A stretch of 64,000 nucleotides of DNA from Cupriavidus alkaliphilus (GTDB lineage Bacteria > Pseudomonadota > Gammaproteobacteria > Burkholderiales > Burkholderiaceae): assembly GCF_900094595.1 (NCBI RefSeq), contig NZ_FMAD01000004.1:310001-374000 (forward strand). Reading direction: 5' to 3'. Position numbers and translations under genes: made by a program. This document shows, in pieces, positions 1-8,827 of this stretch; the stretch's first letter is position 1, and each line of letters begins with the position of its first letter. The notes beneath the pieces were generated by a model. The model made no database searches and was not told the DNA's origin. It saw nothing but the letters and a program-made list of their open reading frames with translations.

Positions 1-203
1 TCGGCCGGCCCGCCCGCCGCGGCGCCGGCTGCCTCGCCATCATTGCCTCGCATGCCCGCTGACACAGCGGGCCGCAACAGTTCATTGCGCGAGATGCATT
101 GAGTCGCATCAAAGTGACGCGCATCTTCTGCTGAAAACCTCGGGTTCACCGCCAATACTGGAGTCAGGCCACAGGCCGACGACCAGGACCACCGAGACCC
201 GTC

Positions 204-401
204 ATGCGTTTTCTTCTCCGATACCGTCCGCTGGACATTTACCCCGACCCGCTCGACGCCAGGGTGGCGGAATTGCACGATCTTGCCGAAGACATCCAGG
301 ATCGCCACGCCCGCAAGTGGCGCCGGCATGGCTCCATGCTGGCCCGGCATGACGGCGCGCCGCCCAGCTTTCCCACCGGCGACCCGAAAACACGGCACTG
401 A
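204..401 (+). CDS. hypothetical protein, 65 aa
   Basis: Small open frame beginning with a hydrophobic/basic stretch (MRFLLRYRPLDIYPDP) and continuing as a charged helix-like segment (AELHDLAEDIQDRHARKW). No signal peptide, membrane span or known motif is visible. The ribosome binding site is weak. The 203 bases before it show no gene. It may be a real small protein, but a chance frame in GC-rich DNA cannot be excluded. No function is proposed. Confidence 0.4.
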   Translation: MRFLLRYRPLDIYPDPLDARVAELHDLAEDIQDRHARKWRRHGSMLARHDGAPPSFPTGDPKTRH

Positions 402-556
402 CGCACCATGGTGATTTCGTTGCCTTCTCTTGCAGGAATGTGAACAAGTGTCATATCGGGTTGGCAAGACCATGACCCCTGCTGAAGAATGGTTATCCGC
501 AGGCAAGGAACCCGATCGGCGGGTTCGCTGCCGCACCATTTTTCTGACGCAGCGAC

Positions 557-895
557 ATGAATCGAACCACCCGGGAATGCGTGATGGCGTTGATTTCCAG
601 CCTGCGTGCCAATGGGCCCATGCCCCGGCACCGGCTCGCCACCGCCAGCCGCCTGAGCGCCGCCGAACTGACCCGCGCGCTCAAATCCGCCCGCCAGATG
701 GGCGTCGTGGCCTACGAGGGCGAGCCCGAGCTGCCGCCCGAGGCCGAAACTCCGCTGGTGCTGACCGGCCGGCCGTTGCCGCCGCCAAGGCGCGTCACGC
801 CCGCGCCGCGCGACAACACCCCGCACTTCGAGCCGCTGCTGGACGTCTGGGGCATCGCCCGGCCCGCCACGATGCGGCGCGGACACGCTTCCTGA
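557..895 (+). CDS. hypothetical protein, possible winged-helix fold, 112 aa
   Basis: The first 60 residues (ISSLRANGPMPRHRLATAS, then SAAELTRALKSARQMGVV) read like a helix-turn-helix of the winged type used by small regulators: a short helix, a helix that skips sites, then a recognition helix and a wing. The C-terminal half is proline-rich and low in complexity. It stands alone between two unrelated genes. Start could also be the ATG at 587. The HTH resemblance is by eye only, so the regulatory role is an inference. Confidence 0.5.
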   Translation: MNRTTRECVMALISSLRANGPMPRHRLATASRLSAAELTRALKSARQMGVVAYEGEPELPPEAETPLVLTGRPLPPPRRVTPAPRDNTPHFEPLLDVWGIARPATMRRGHAS

Positions 896-1064
896 CTCGC
901 TCCACGCCCTCCGGCACGCCGGCTCGCGCGTGCCGTTCTTACAAAGGCATGTAAGGCGCACACGCAAAAGCCGGGCCCGGCGCGGCAGCAGCGGGCGCCT
1001 GCGCAGGGTACGGAACTTGCGCGACGCTTCAGGCTATGGCTTTCGCTTCCCCTGAGCGTACGCA

Positions 1065-3359
1065 ATGAGGCAATACAATCCGCCCGGCACCACGGCGTCC
1101 CCAGCGCCCCCGGCGTCGCCGCCACCGCATGATCCCGCCTCGCCGCCCGGCTTCCAGCTCAAACCCGGGCGCAACTGCTGGCGCGTCGAAGCTTGCCGGC
1201 GCTTTGCCATGCTGGTCGACGCCGACGCCTATTTCCGCGCACTGCGCGAGGCGCTGCCGCTGGCCGAGCACACCATCTTCATCCTGGGCTGGGACATCGA
1301 CAGTCGCATGGAACTGGTCCCGGCCGGCGCGCAGGATGGCCTGCCGCCCGGGCTGCGCGACTTCCTGTGCGCGTTGGCCGACCGCCGCCCCAACCTGCGC
1401 ATCTACATCCTGAGCTGGGACTACGCCATGGTGATGGCGATGGAGCGCGAATGGCTGCCCTCGGCCAGCGCGCACTGGCAGGCGCACCGGCATCTGTCGT
1501 TCCTGCTGGACGGCAATCATCCTCCCGGCGCTTCGCACCACCAGAAAGTGGTGGTGCTCGACAACAAGGTCGCCTTCGTCGGCGGGCTGGACCTGACGTT
1601 GCGCCGCTGGGACGACAACCAGCACGCGCCCGGCGCGCCCCTGCGCATGGCCGAAGGCCGGCCCTACGCGCCCTTCCATGACGTGCAGTGCGTGGTCGAC
1701 GGCAGCGCCGCCGCGGCGCTGGGCAAGCTGTGCGCGCAACGCTGGCTGCGCGCCAGCGGCAGCCAGCCGCGGCCGGTGGCGCCGACCTCGTCGGATCCGT
1801 GGCCGCCAAGTCTGGCGCCCGAACTGACCGACGTGCGCGTGGGCATCGCCCGCACCATGCCCACATGCGAGGACGAGCCCGGCGTCAGCGAGATCCGCAT
1901 GCTGCTGCAAGATGCCATCGCCTCGGCCCGGCACAGCATCTACATGGAGAACCAGTACTTCAGCTCGGGCGAGATCGCCAAGGCGCTGGCCGCGCGCCTG
2001 GGGCACGAGGACGGCCCGGATATCGTGCTGGTGTCGCGCCGCAATGAAAGCGGCTGGCTCGAGGCACACAGCATGGGCGTGCTGCGCGCACGCCTGTACC
2101 GGCAGTTGCGCGCGGCCGACCGCTTCGATCGCTTTCGCCTTTACTGCCCGACGATTCCCGGCCTGCTGCCCGAATGCGTCAACGTCCACAGCAAGGTGAC
2201 GGTGATCGACGACGACTTCCTCACCATTGGCTCCTCCAACCTCAGCAATCGTTCGCTGGGACTCGACACCGAGTGCAATATCGTGGTGGTCTCGGGCGGC
2301 GAGCCGCGCATCCAGGCGGCGATCGCCGCCATGCGCGCGCGGCTGCTGGGCGAACACCTGGAGGTGGCGCCCGAGGCGTTCCAGGCCGAGGTGGCCGCCA
2401 CGCGCAGCGTGCTCGGCGCGATCCGCAACCTGCAGCGCAGCGACGGGCGCTCACTGGAAGACTATGTGCCGCCGCTGCCCGACGATGTCGATGCGGCGTC
2501 ACCGGCCGCCAACCTGCTGGACCCGATCGAGCCGATCGACAGCGACCAGGTGCTGGCCGAGTTCGTCAGCCACGAGGCGCGCCCGCGCGTGCTCGGGCGC
2601 GTGGGGGTGATGGTGGTGCTGGCGCTGCTGGTGGCGGGGCTGGCCTTTGCGTGGCGCTATACGCCGCTGCGCGAGTGGGCGGACTTCCGAGCCCTGCTGG
2701 GGGCAATCGAGCGGGTGGACGAGATGCCGCTGGCCCCGCTGGCCATGATGGGGGTCTATCTGGCCGGTGCGGTAACACTGCTGCCGGTGACCCTGCTGAT
2801 CCTGGTCACCGTGGTGGTGTTCGGCCCGCTCTACGGCGCCGTGCTGGCCCTGTGCGGCACGGTGCTCAGCACCGGCGCGGGCTACCTGGCCGGCCGGCTG
2901 CTGGGTCGCAACGCCGTGCGCCGCTTCGGCGGCAGGCGGCTGAACCGCGTCAGCCACCAGCTGGGCAAACACGGCATCGTCGCCATGGTGGTGCTGAGGC
3001 TGGTGCCGATCGCACCGTTCTCGCTGGTCAACCTGGTGGTGGGGGCCTCGCGCATCAGCCTGCGCGATTGCCTGATCGGCACTGCGCTGGGGATGTTGCC
3101 GGGCATCGTGGTCAGTGCCTTGCTGGTGGACCGGGTCGCCGCCGCGGCGCGCGAACCGGGCCTGGTCACCTTTGCGCTGCTGGTACTGGTGCTGCTGGTG
3201 CCCGCCTCGCTGTTGCTGTTGCTGCGCCGCCGGCGCCGGCGCAATGCGCAGCGGTCGCGCGGCGGCCGCCACGACGATCCGCCCGGCCCCGGCTCGCGCT
3301 TGTCGCGGCTGGCGCGGATGGCCGGGAGCGTTCCTGAAGCTCACGACTGGCGGCGGTAG
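1065..3359 (+). CDS. phospholipase D-like / VTT (DedA-like) fusion protein
   Basis: A 764-aa fusion. Residues about 50-410 carry a phospholipase D-like domain pair with both HKD motifs: H159-x-K161-x4-D166 (HQKVVVLD) and H375-x-K377-x4-D382 (HSKVTVID), each followed by the usual GG/GSSN stretch. Residues about 515-735 hold several hydrophobic spans with the VTT/SNARE-associated signature (the GAVTLLPVTLLILVTVVVFG region, then GAGYLAGRLLGR). The tail is Arg-rich. Such proteins would cleave or transfer phosphatidyl groups at the inner membrane; PLD-VTT fusions are known in proteobacteria, substrate generally unknown. The first 30 residues are Pro/Ala-rich, so the start may lie further in. Confidence 0.9.
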   Translation: MRQYNPPGTTASPAPPASPPPHDPASPPGFQLKPGRNCWRVEACRRFAMLVDADAYFRALREALPLAEHTIFILGWDIDSRMELVPAGAQDGLPPGLRDFLCALADRRPNLRIYILSWDYAMVMAMEREWLPSASAHWQAHRHLSFLLDGNHPPGASHHQKVVVLDNKVAFVGGLDLTLRRWDDNQHAPGAPLRMAEGRPYAPFHDVQCVVDGSAAAALGKLCAQRWLRASGSQPRPVAPTSSDPWPPSLAPELTDVRVGIARTMPTCEDEPGVSEIRMLLQDAIASARHSIYMENQYFSSGEIAKALAARLGHEDGPDIVLVSRRNESGWLEAHSMGVLRARLYRQLRAADRFDRFRLYCPTIPGLLPECVNVHSKVTVIDDDFLTIGSSNLSNRSLGLDTECNIVVVSGGEPRIQAAIAAMRARLLGEHLEVAPEAFQAEVAATRSVLGAIRNLQRSDGRSLEDYVPPLPDDVDAASPAANLLDPIEPIDSDQVLAEFVSHEARPRVLGRVGVMVVLALLVAGLAFAWRYTPLREWADFRALLGAIERVDEMPLAPLAMMGVYLAGAVTLLPVTLLILVTVVVFGPLYGAVLALCGTVLSTGAGYLAGRLLGRNAVRRFGGRRLNRVSHQLGKHGIVAMVVLRLVPIAPFSLVNLVVGASRISLRDCLIGTALGMLPGIVVSALLVDRVAAAAREPGLVTFALLVLVLLVPASLLLLLRRRRRRNAQRSRGGRHDDPPGPGSRLSRLARMAGSVPEAHDWRR

Positions 3360-3823
3360 GTAGCCTTCACGATCTGCGTCCATTCGCCGTTTTCGCCCTG
3401 CATGTACGAAGTCAGTTCGCGGTGGTTGTCGTCGCGGAACGTGATCACGTCGCGGTACTGCACCATGCGGCCGTTGCCCGAGCAGTCCGGCCCTTCGGCG
3501 CGCAGCGTCAGCTGCTGGCCGCCCGCGTCGAGATCGCCCTCATACACCCACAGGTGGGTCATCATCGAGCCGATGAAGGTGCCGACAAAGTGCTTGCGCG
3601 CCGGGTCGTAGCCCAGCGTCATGACCGTCGAGGCCTGGCCGCAGCCGGGCATGTCGCCCTCGGCCACGCACTGCACCCAGACGTCGCCGATCGCGCTGAC
3701 CCGCTCCGGAGTCTGCCAGGTCTGCACCGGCTGGTCCGGTCCCATGACGGCTTCGCCCTCCGCCATCCAGTTGCCAACCAGACGTTGCAGCCAGCGGTGT
3801 TCCTTTTGTGCTTCGATTTGCAT
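3341..3823 (-). CDS. DUF1579 family protein, 160 aa
   Basis: Begins MQIEAQKEHRWLQRLVGNW, the typical opening of DUF1579 proteins (EH-x2-L-x3-GxW). It ends in the family's short beta strands (DVITFRDDNHRELTSYMQ). These are cytosolic lipocalin-like barrels of unknown function. The start at 3823 is chosen because a GGAGAC ribosome site precedes it and homology begins there; a longer frame reaches 4078 without coding character. Its last 19 bases overlap the end of the convergent PLD-VTT gene. Confidence 0.85.
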   Translation of the reverse strand: MQIEAQKEHRWLQRLVGNWMAEGEAVMGPDQPVQTWQTPERVSAIGDVWVQCVAEGDMPGCGQASTVMTLGYDPARKHFVGTFIGSMMTHLWVYEGDLDAGGQQLTLRAEGPDCSGNGRMVQYRDVITFRDDNHRELTSYMQGENGEWTQIVKATYRRQS

Positions 3824-3965
3824 TTTCGGTCTCCAGTGAGTGGGTAACGGCCGGGGTGCGGCGATTGCCGCGAGCATTTGTGGATGCTGTACACATAGAC
3901 TAGCAAACCAAATGGACAGTGTCCACATTAAATTGCAACAGCCGGCTTGGGCGATCAGTCTGGGG

Positions 3966-4319
3966 TTAATGCGGCAGCCGCAGCTTGGGCACGGCGAAGC
4001 GGTTGCCCTGGGCGCGGCGTACGTCGCACTGGACCTTGGCCTCGCGCACGGCGCCGTCCTGGGCCAGGTATTCGACATCGGCCACCACGCTGTAGTTGTC
4101 CTTGTCGATCTGGCGCGCGGTGGCGGCCACCCACTTGAAGCTGCCGGGATTGGGCAGCGCGGCCTTGACCGCGTGCTTGCAGGCGGCCTCGGGCGCGCCC
4201 TCCTTGGCCGATGGACGCGATGCGTCCTGCTGGGCCGCGGCCAGCGCGGCCGGCACGCCCGCGGACAACGCTACCGCAAGCGCGGTAGACAGCAAACGTG
4301 GGGAAAGCGGCGAGAACAT
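3966..4319 (-). CDS. small secreted protein of unknown function
   Basis: 117 aa with a Sec signal peptide (LLSTALAVALSAGVPAALAAA, cleavage near residue 28). The mature part contains one CKHAVKAALPNPGSFKW segment and a second Cys in AKVQCDVRR, so a single disulfide is possible. The CK-x-AVKAALPNPGSFKW and AREAKVQCDV-like pattern recurs in small betaproteobacterial periplasmic proteins without assigned role. It sits alone between the DUF1579 gene and the GntR regulator, all on the minus strand. Confidence 0.7.
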   Translation of the reverse strand: MFSPLSPRLLSTALAVALSAGVPAALAAAQQDASRPSAKEGAPEAACKHAVKAALPNPGSFKWVAATARQIDKDNYSVVADVEYLAQDGAVREAKVQCDVRRAQGNRFAVPKLRLPH

Positions 4320-4430
4320 CCTGGACTCCTGCGACTGGCGGCGCCGAACCGCACCACCTGGCGCCGGCGCCGATGCAGATCAGGCCACGGCGCGCATGCG
4401 AAAGTTCCCTTGCCGCCACAGCCAGCGGCC

Positions 4431-5168
4431 CTAACGCCGCACGCAGGCCTTGTAGGTGAACTTGTCGCCGCGGAACATGAATTCCGAAAACGCCAGCGGC
4501 CGGTCGTCGATGTCGTGCGGCGTGAAGCGGATGCGCAGCAGCGGCTCGCCCGGCGCGACCTGGAGCCGGCGCGCGCTTTCCGCGGTGGCGGGGATCGCCG
4601 CGCTTTCCGTGTGCAGGTACTTGAGGCGATAGCCGAGCCGGGCCTCCACGATCATCAGCGCGTCGTTGTTTTCCAGGTCGTGCTCGAGGATCGCGCGCAT
4701 CAGCGCTTCAGGCGCCATGGTCATGCCGACCGCCACCGGCGTGCCGCCCACGGACTTGAGCGTGGTCACGCTCAGCAGCTTGCTGCCGGGCGGCATGCGC
4801 AGCGCATCGGCGGCGATGGCCGGCGCCGTAATCAGCCGCGTCGACAGCAGCTTGCCGTGCGCTTCGTGGCCACGGGCGCGCATGTAGTCGTAGAAGCCGG
4901 TCAGCGGTCCCAGGTCGGCCTGCCCGGCGGGGCGGCTGACAAAGCTGCCCTTGCCGTGGACCGTCTCGATCAGCCCCTCCGCCAGCAGCGATGCCAGCGA
5001 CTGGCGCACGGTGATGCGGCTGACGCCGAACTCCGCCATCAGCTCGGCCTCCGACGGCAGCTTGATGCCCGGCGTCCATTCGTTGTTGACGATGCGCTGG
5101 CGCAGCGCGCCTTCGATCTGCTTGAAGCGGGGCAATGAACTGGTTGTCACGAGATTCGCGGGATTCAT
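4431..5168 (-). CDS. GntR family transcriptional regulator with UTRA domain (HutC subfamily)
   Basis: N-terminal winged helix at residues about 15-75 (LRQRIVNNEW, LPSEAELMAEFGVSRITVRQ, GKGSFV) is the canonical GntR fold. A UTRA ligand domain follows and ends in the usual beta segment (DDRPLAFSEFMFRGDKFTY). UTRA regulators bind small metabolites and release DNA. It is divergent from the acyl-CoA synthetase operon at 5319, with a 14-bp palindrome between them, so it most likely represses that operon and itself. An alternative ATG at 5189 adds seven residues; neither start has a clear Shine-Dalgarno site. Confidence 0.9.
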   Translation of the reverse strand: MNPANLVTTSSLPRFKQIEGALRQRIVNNEWTPGIKLPSEAELMAEFGVSRITVRQSLASLLAEGLIETVHGKGSFVSRPAGQADLGPLTGFYDYMRARGHEAHGKLLSTRLITAPAIAADALRMPPGSKLLSVTTLKSVGGTPVAVGMTMAPEALMRAILEHDLENNDALMIVEARLGYRLKYLHTESAAIPATAESARRLQVAPGEPLLRIRFTPHDIDDRPLAFSEFMFRGDKFTYKACVRR

Positions 5169-5216
5169 GGGGACGGCCCATGCGGGCATCTACTTATCAT
5201 AACAACGTTGACTCAT

Positions 5217-5230
5217 CATAACATGTTATG
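5217..5230. promoter_or_regulatory. 14-bp palindrome, probable GntR operator
   Basis: CATAACATGTTATG is a perfect palindrome in the divergent region between the GntR gene and the acyl-CoA synthetase gene. A related half-site (CATAACAACG) lies about 20 bases to the left, so two operator copies may exist. The position fits a dual repressor site. Binding by the adjacent GntR protein is an inference from position and symmetry. Confidence 0.6.
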
Positions 5231-5318
5231 ACAACATCGGCCGGCATCATCCATGACAAGACCAGCGGCGCCCGCCCGCAAGGGCCCTACGTGACGGCGC
5301 ACGCATACGGAGACACCG

Positions 5319-7505
5319 ATGCCAGACCTGAGCGCATTGCTGCAACCGCGCACCATCGCCGTGATCGGCGCATCCACCCAGCCCGACAAGGTAGGCGGCA
5401 TGCCGGTGCGGCTGCTGAGCGAGCTGGGCTACACCGGCCGCATCGTCCCGGTCCACGCAAGCGCCAGCGAAGTGCAGGGGCTGGCGGCGGTGCCGACGCT
5501 GGACGCGCTGGATACGCCGGCCGACCTCGCCATCGTGGCGCTGCCGGTCAGTGCCAGTCTTGACGCGATGCGCCAGCTGGCGCGCAACGGCACGCGCGCC
5601 GCGGTGTTCTTCACCTCCGGCTTTGCCGAGACCGGCGGCGATGGCACCGCGCTCCAGGCCGAACTGGCGGCGCTGGCGCAGGCCCATGGCATCACGCTGC
5701 TGGGTCCCAACTGCCTGGGCGCGATGAACCTGCGCGAGCGCGTGTTCGCCACCTTCTCGCCGATCCCGCTCAGCGGGCTGCCGCCGGTCGGCGATGTCGG
5801 ACTGGTCAGCCAGAGCGGCGCGTTCGGGGCCTATGCCTTCGCGCTGGCGCGCGAGGCCGCACTGGGCCTGAGCCACTGGGTCACCACCGGCAACGAAGCC
5901 GGCCTGCATGTGGCCGACGTGATCGAATGGCTGGCCCGCGACGAGGCCACGCGCGTGATCCTCGCCTACCTGGAAGGCTGCCGCGACGGCGCCCGCCTGC
6001 GCCGCGCGCTGGCGGCCGCGCGGGCCGCGGGCAAGCCGGTGGTGGTGACCAAGGTCGGCACCACCGCAGCCGGGGCGCGCTCCGCGCAATCGCATACCGC
6101 CAGCCTCGCTGGCGAAGACGCGGTCTACCAGGCGGTGTTCGACGAGTACGGCGTGTTCCGCGCCGATACGCTGGAGGAATTCTTCCGGCTCGGCTACGTG
6201 CTGTCGCGCGGGCGCCGGCCGACGCGCTGGCAGCCTTCGGCGAAGGAGCCGGCCAATGCCGTCACCCCGGTCGCGCTGGTCACCGTCTCCGGCGGCGTCG
6301 GCATCATGATGGCCGACCAGGCCGAGGCGCTGGACGTGCCACTGCCGCCGATGCCCGAAGCTCCGGCCGCGGCGCTGCGCAGCGCAATTCCGTTCGCCAG
6401 CACCGCCAACCCCATCGACGTCACCGGCCAGGTGGTGGCGCAGCCCGAAGTCTTGCTGGGCGCCATTGCCGCCGCGGCACAAAGCCCGGACTACGGCAGC
6501 GTGGTGGCCTTCCTGGCCGGCGGCGCAGGCTCGCCGCGGATCTGGCCCGGCCTGCAGGACACCGTCGACGCCCTGTACCGCAGCGGCACCGCGGCGCCAT
6601 TGCTGTTCAGCGGCCTCGCCGATGACGACAAGCGCCGCTGGCTCGAAGCGCGCGGCGCGCTGGTGTTCCGCGAACCGGCGCACGCGGTGCAGGCCGTGGC
6701 CGTGCTGGCCCGTGCCGCGGCGCAAGCTGCGGCGGCACAGGCGCCCGTCTCCGTATCGGCCGCCGCGGACAGCCTGCCCGTTCCCAATGTCCCGCCCGGC
6801 ACCACCGACTTGTCCGAGTTCGAAGCCATGCAGTGGCTGGCCGCGTGCGGCATCCCCACCGCGCCGCACGGCCTGGCGCGCGATGCCGACGAGGCCGTGC
6901 GCATCGCCGAAACCATCGGCTATCCGGTTGCGATCAAGCTGTGCTCGCCCGACATCCTGCACAAGAGCGATGTCGGCGGCGTGGTGCTGAACGTGGCCGA
7001 CGCCCGGGCGGCACGCGCGGCCTTTGCCCAGGTGCATGCCGCCGCGGCCAGCCACGGCACCTCCGCGCGCTTTGACGGGGCGCTGGTCGCCGGCATGGTG
7101 CGCGGCTGGGGCGAACTGATGGTAGGCGTGCGGCGTGACCCGGTGTTCGGCCTGGTGGCGCTGGCCGGCATCGGCGGCACCGCGGTGGAAATCTTCCGCC
7201 AGACTGCGTTCGGCCTGGCACCGCTGAGCCATGGCCGTGCGCGCACCATGCTGCGCGCGAGCCGTGCCGAGGCACTGCTGTCGGGCCACCGCGGCCATCC
7301 CGCGATCGATGCCGAGGCCGTGGCCGAGGTGCTGGTGCGCGTCTCGCAGGCCGCGGCGGCGCTGGGGCCGGGGCTGGACACACTCGAAATCAACCCGCTG
7401 ATCGTCACCGCGCGCGGCGTGGTCGCCGCCGATGCCGTGGTGACCCTGCATGCGGCGGACCCCGACAGCCACAAGAACGGACCAAACCAGGAGACCACCC
7501 GATGA
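5319..7505 (+). CDS. NDP-forming acyl-CoA synthetase (acetate-CoA ligase, ADP-forming type), fused alpha-beta
   Basis: 728 aa in the order CoA-binding Rossmann domain (IAVIGAST near residue 13), two succinyl-CoA-ligase-like flavodoxin domains and a C-terminal ATP-grasp domain (from about residue 490, with ILHKSDVGGVVLNV). The phosphorylated histidine is H259 in SAQSHTASLAG. Such enzymes interconvert acyl-CoA, ADP and phosphate with acid, ATP and CoA; here activation of an imported carboxylate is the likely job. A GGAGACACCG site precedes the start. It opens a five-gene operon and overlaps the next gene by four bases (ATGA). The substrate cannot be read from sequence. Confidence 0.9.
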   Translation: MPDLSALLQPRTIAVIGASTQPDKVGGMPVRLLSELGYTGRIVPVHASASEVQGLAAVPTLDALDTPADLAIVALPVSASLDAMRQLARNGTRAAVFFTSGFAETGGDGTALQAELAALAQAHGITLLGPNCLGAMNLRERVFATFSPIPLSGLPPVGDVGLVSQSGAFGAYAFALAREAALGLSHWVTTGNEAGLHVADVIEWLARDEATRVILAYLEGCRDGARLRRALAAARAAGKPVVVTKVGTTAAGARSAQSHTASLAGEDAVYQAVFDEYGVFRADTLEEFFRLGYVLSRGRRPTRWQPSAKEPANAVTPVALVTVSGGVGIMMADQAEALDVPLPPMPEAPAAALRSAIPFASTANPIDVTGQVVAQPEVLLGAIAAAAQSPDYGSVVAFLAGGAGSPRIWPGLQDTVDALYRSGTAAPLLFSGLADDDKRRWLEARGALVFREPAHAVQAVAVLARAAAQAAAAQAPVSVSAAADSLPVPNVPPGTTDLSEFEAMQWLAACGIPTAPHGLARDADEAVRIAETIGYPVAIKLCSPDILHKSDVGGVVLNVADARAARAAFAQVHAAAASHGTSARFDGALVAGMVRGWGELMVGVRRDPVFGLVALAGIGGTAVEIFRQTAFGLAPLSHGRARTMLRASRAEALLSGHRGHPAIDAEAVAEVLVRVSQAAAALGPGLDTLEINPLIVTARGVVAADAVVTLHAADPDSHKNGPNQETTR

Positions 7506-8815
7506 ACCAACCCGCTGCGCCCTTCCTTGCCGGCGCTCCCGTCGACACCCCGCAGGAAGCACTGACCGCCGCGGCGGCTGTGCCGCTGGTGCTGGCCACG
7601 TATCCGCTGTTTGAAAGTTTGCGCACCTGCCGGCTGCAGACCTCGGTGGCGCAGGCCACCGGCTACGGGCGCGCGCCGGTCAACACGCTGTCGGCCAGCA
7701 CCCAGCCGTGGACGCACCGCGACCGCGACATCGTCACCCCGGCCAATGACCTGCTCTACTTCTGCGCCTGGGTCAACCTGGCCGACGGGCCGGTCACGCT
7801 GCGCGTGCCCGCGCTGCCGGATGCGCGCCGCTACTACGTGGTGGAACTGCTCGACGCCTGGACCAACAACTTCGAGAACCTGGGCCCGCGCAACGTGCCC
7901 GCCGCGGGCGCCGACATCGTGCTGGCCGGCCCGGGCCAGCACGCCGACGGCGCGCACGTGGTGCATTGCCCCACCTCGCTGGTCTGGCTGCTGGGTCGCG
8001 TGCTGGTGACCGGCTCCGACGACCTGCCGGCCGCCAGCGCCTTCGAGCAGGGCTTCCGCCTGTCCGGCGGCAATGCACGGCAGCCCGCCTGCGTGCGCGA
8101 CTGGCAGGACAGCGGCGAGCCGGCGCTCGACTTCTTCGCCAACGTCTTCAACGCGCTGCGTGAGTATCCGGCCGAGCCTTCCACGGCGGGCCTGCTGTCG
8201 CTGCTGCGCAAGTGCGGCATCCGTGCGGGCGAGCCGGTCGACGTGGGCGCACTGCGGCCCGCGGTGCAGCAGGGCCTGGTGCGCGCCTGGCGCGAGGGCA
8301 TGGCGCTGATCGAAGCCAATACCCGCAGCCATGCGCGCAAGAGCTGGACCTACAGCCTGCTGCTGGGCCGCTATGGCGACGACTGGATGCAGCGCGCCGT
8401 GACCGCGATGAAGGGCCTGGGCGCGCTGCGCGCCGACGAAGCCGTCTACGCCGCCGCCGACTACGATGCCGACGGCGAGCTGCTGCATGGGCGCCACACC
8501 TACACGCTGCACTTCCCGGCCGGACACCTGCCGCCGGCGCAGGCGTTCTGGTCGGTCTCGCTCTACGGCGCCGACCGCTTCTTCACCGACAACGCGATCG
8601 GCCGCTATGCGCTGGGCGACCGCAGCCCGGGGCTGCAATACGACGCCGATGGCGGGCTCACGCTGACTATCTCGCACCAGCGCCCCGGGCAGGCACAGGA
8701 CAACTGGCTGCCGGCGCCGGACGCCCCGTTCTACCTGATCCTGCGCCTGTACCACCCCACCGACGGCTTCATCGCCGGCGACTACGTAATCCCGCCGCTG
8801 CGGCGCATCGCCTGA
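7502..8815 (+). CDS. DUF1254/DUF1214 domain protein, copy 1
   Basis: 437 aa. The N-terminal DUF1254 part includes the WTHRDRDIVTPANDLLYFCAWVNL region (family pattern: N-D-x-L-Y-x2-AW-x-DL). The C-terminal DUF1214 part includes HTYTLHFPAGHLPPAQAFWSVSLY and ends in FYLILRLYHP. Most family members are exported; this copy shows no signal peptide, so it should be cytosolic. It is translationally coupled to the acyl-CoA synthetase (ATGA overlap) and followed 12 bases later by a paralogue. The biochemical role of the family is not established. The operon suggests a part in processing or sensing the acid taken up by the TctC proteins. Confidence 0.85.
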   Translation: MNQPAAPFLAGAPVDTPQEALTAAAAVPLVLATYPLFESLRTCRLQTSVAQATGYGRAPVNTLSASTQPWTHRDRDIVTPANDLLYFCAWVNLADGPVTLRVPALPDARRYYVVELLDAWTNNFENLGPRNVPAAGADIVLAGPGQHADGAHVVHCPTSLVWLLGRVLVTGSDDLPAASAFEQGFRLSGGNARQPACVRDWQDSGEPALDFFANVFNALREYPAEPSTAGLLSLLRKCGIRAGEPVDVGALRPAVQQGLVRAWREGMALIEANTRSHARKSWTYSLLLGRYGDDWMQRAVTAMKGLGALRADEAVYAAADYDADGELLHGRHTYTLHFPAGHLPPAQAFWSVSLYGADRFFTDNAIGRYALGDRSPGLQYDADGGLTLTISHQRPGQAQDNWLPAPDAPFYLILRLYHPTDGFIAGDYVIPPLRRIA

Positions 8816-8827
8816 AGGAGCCCGCCC

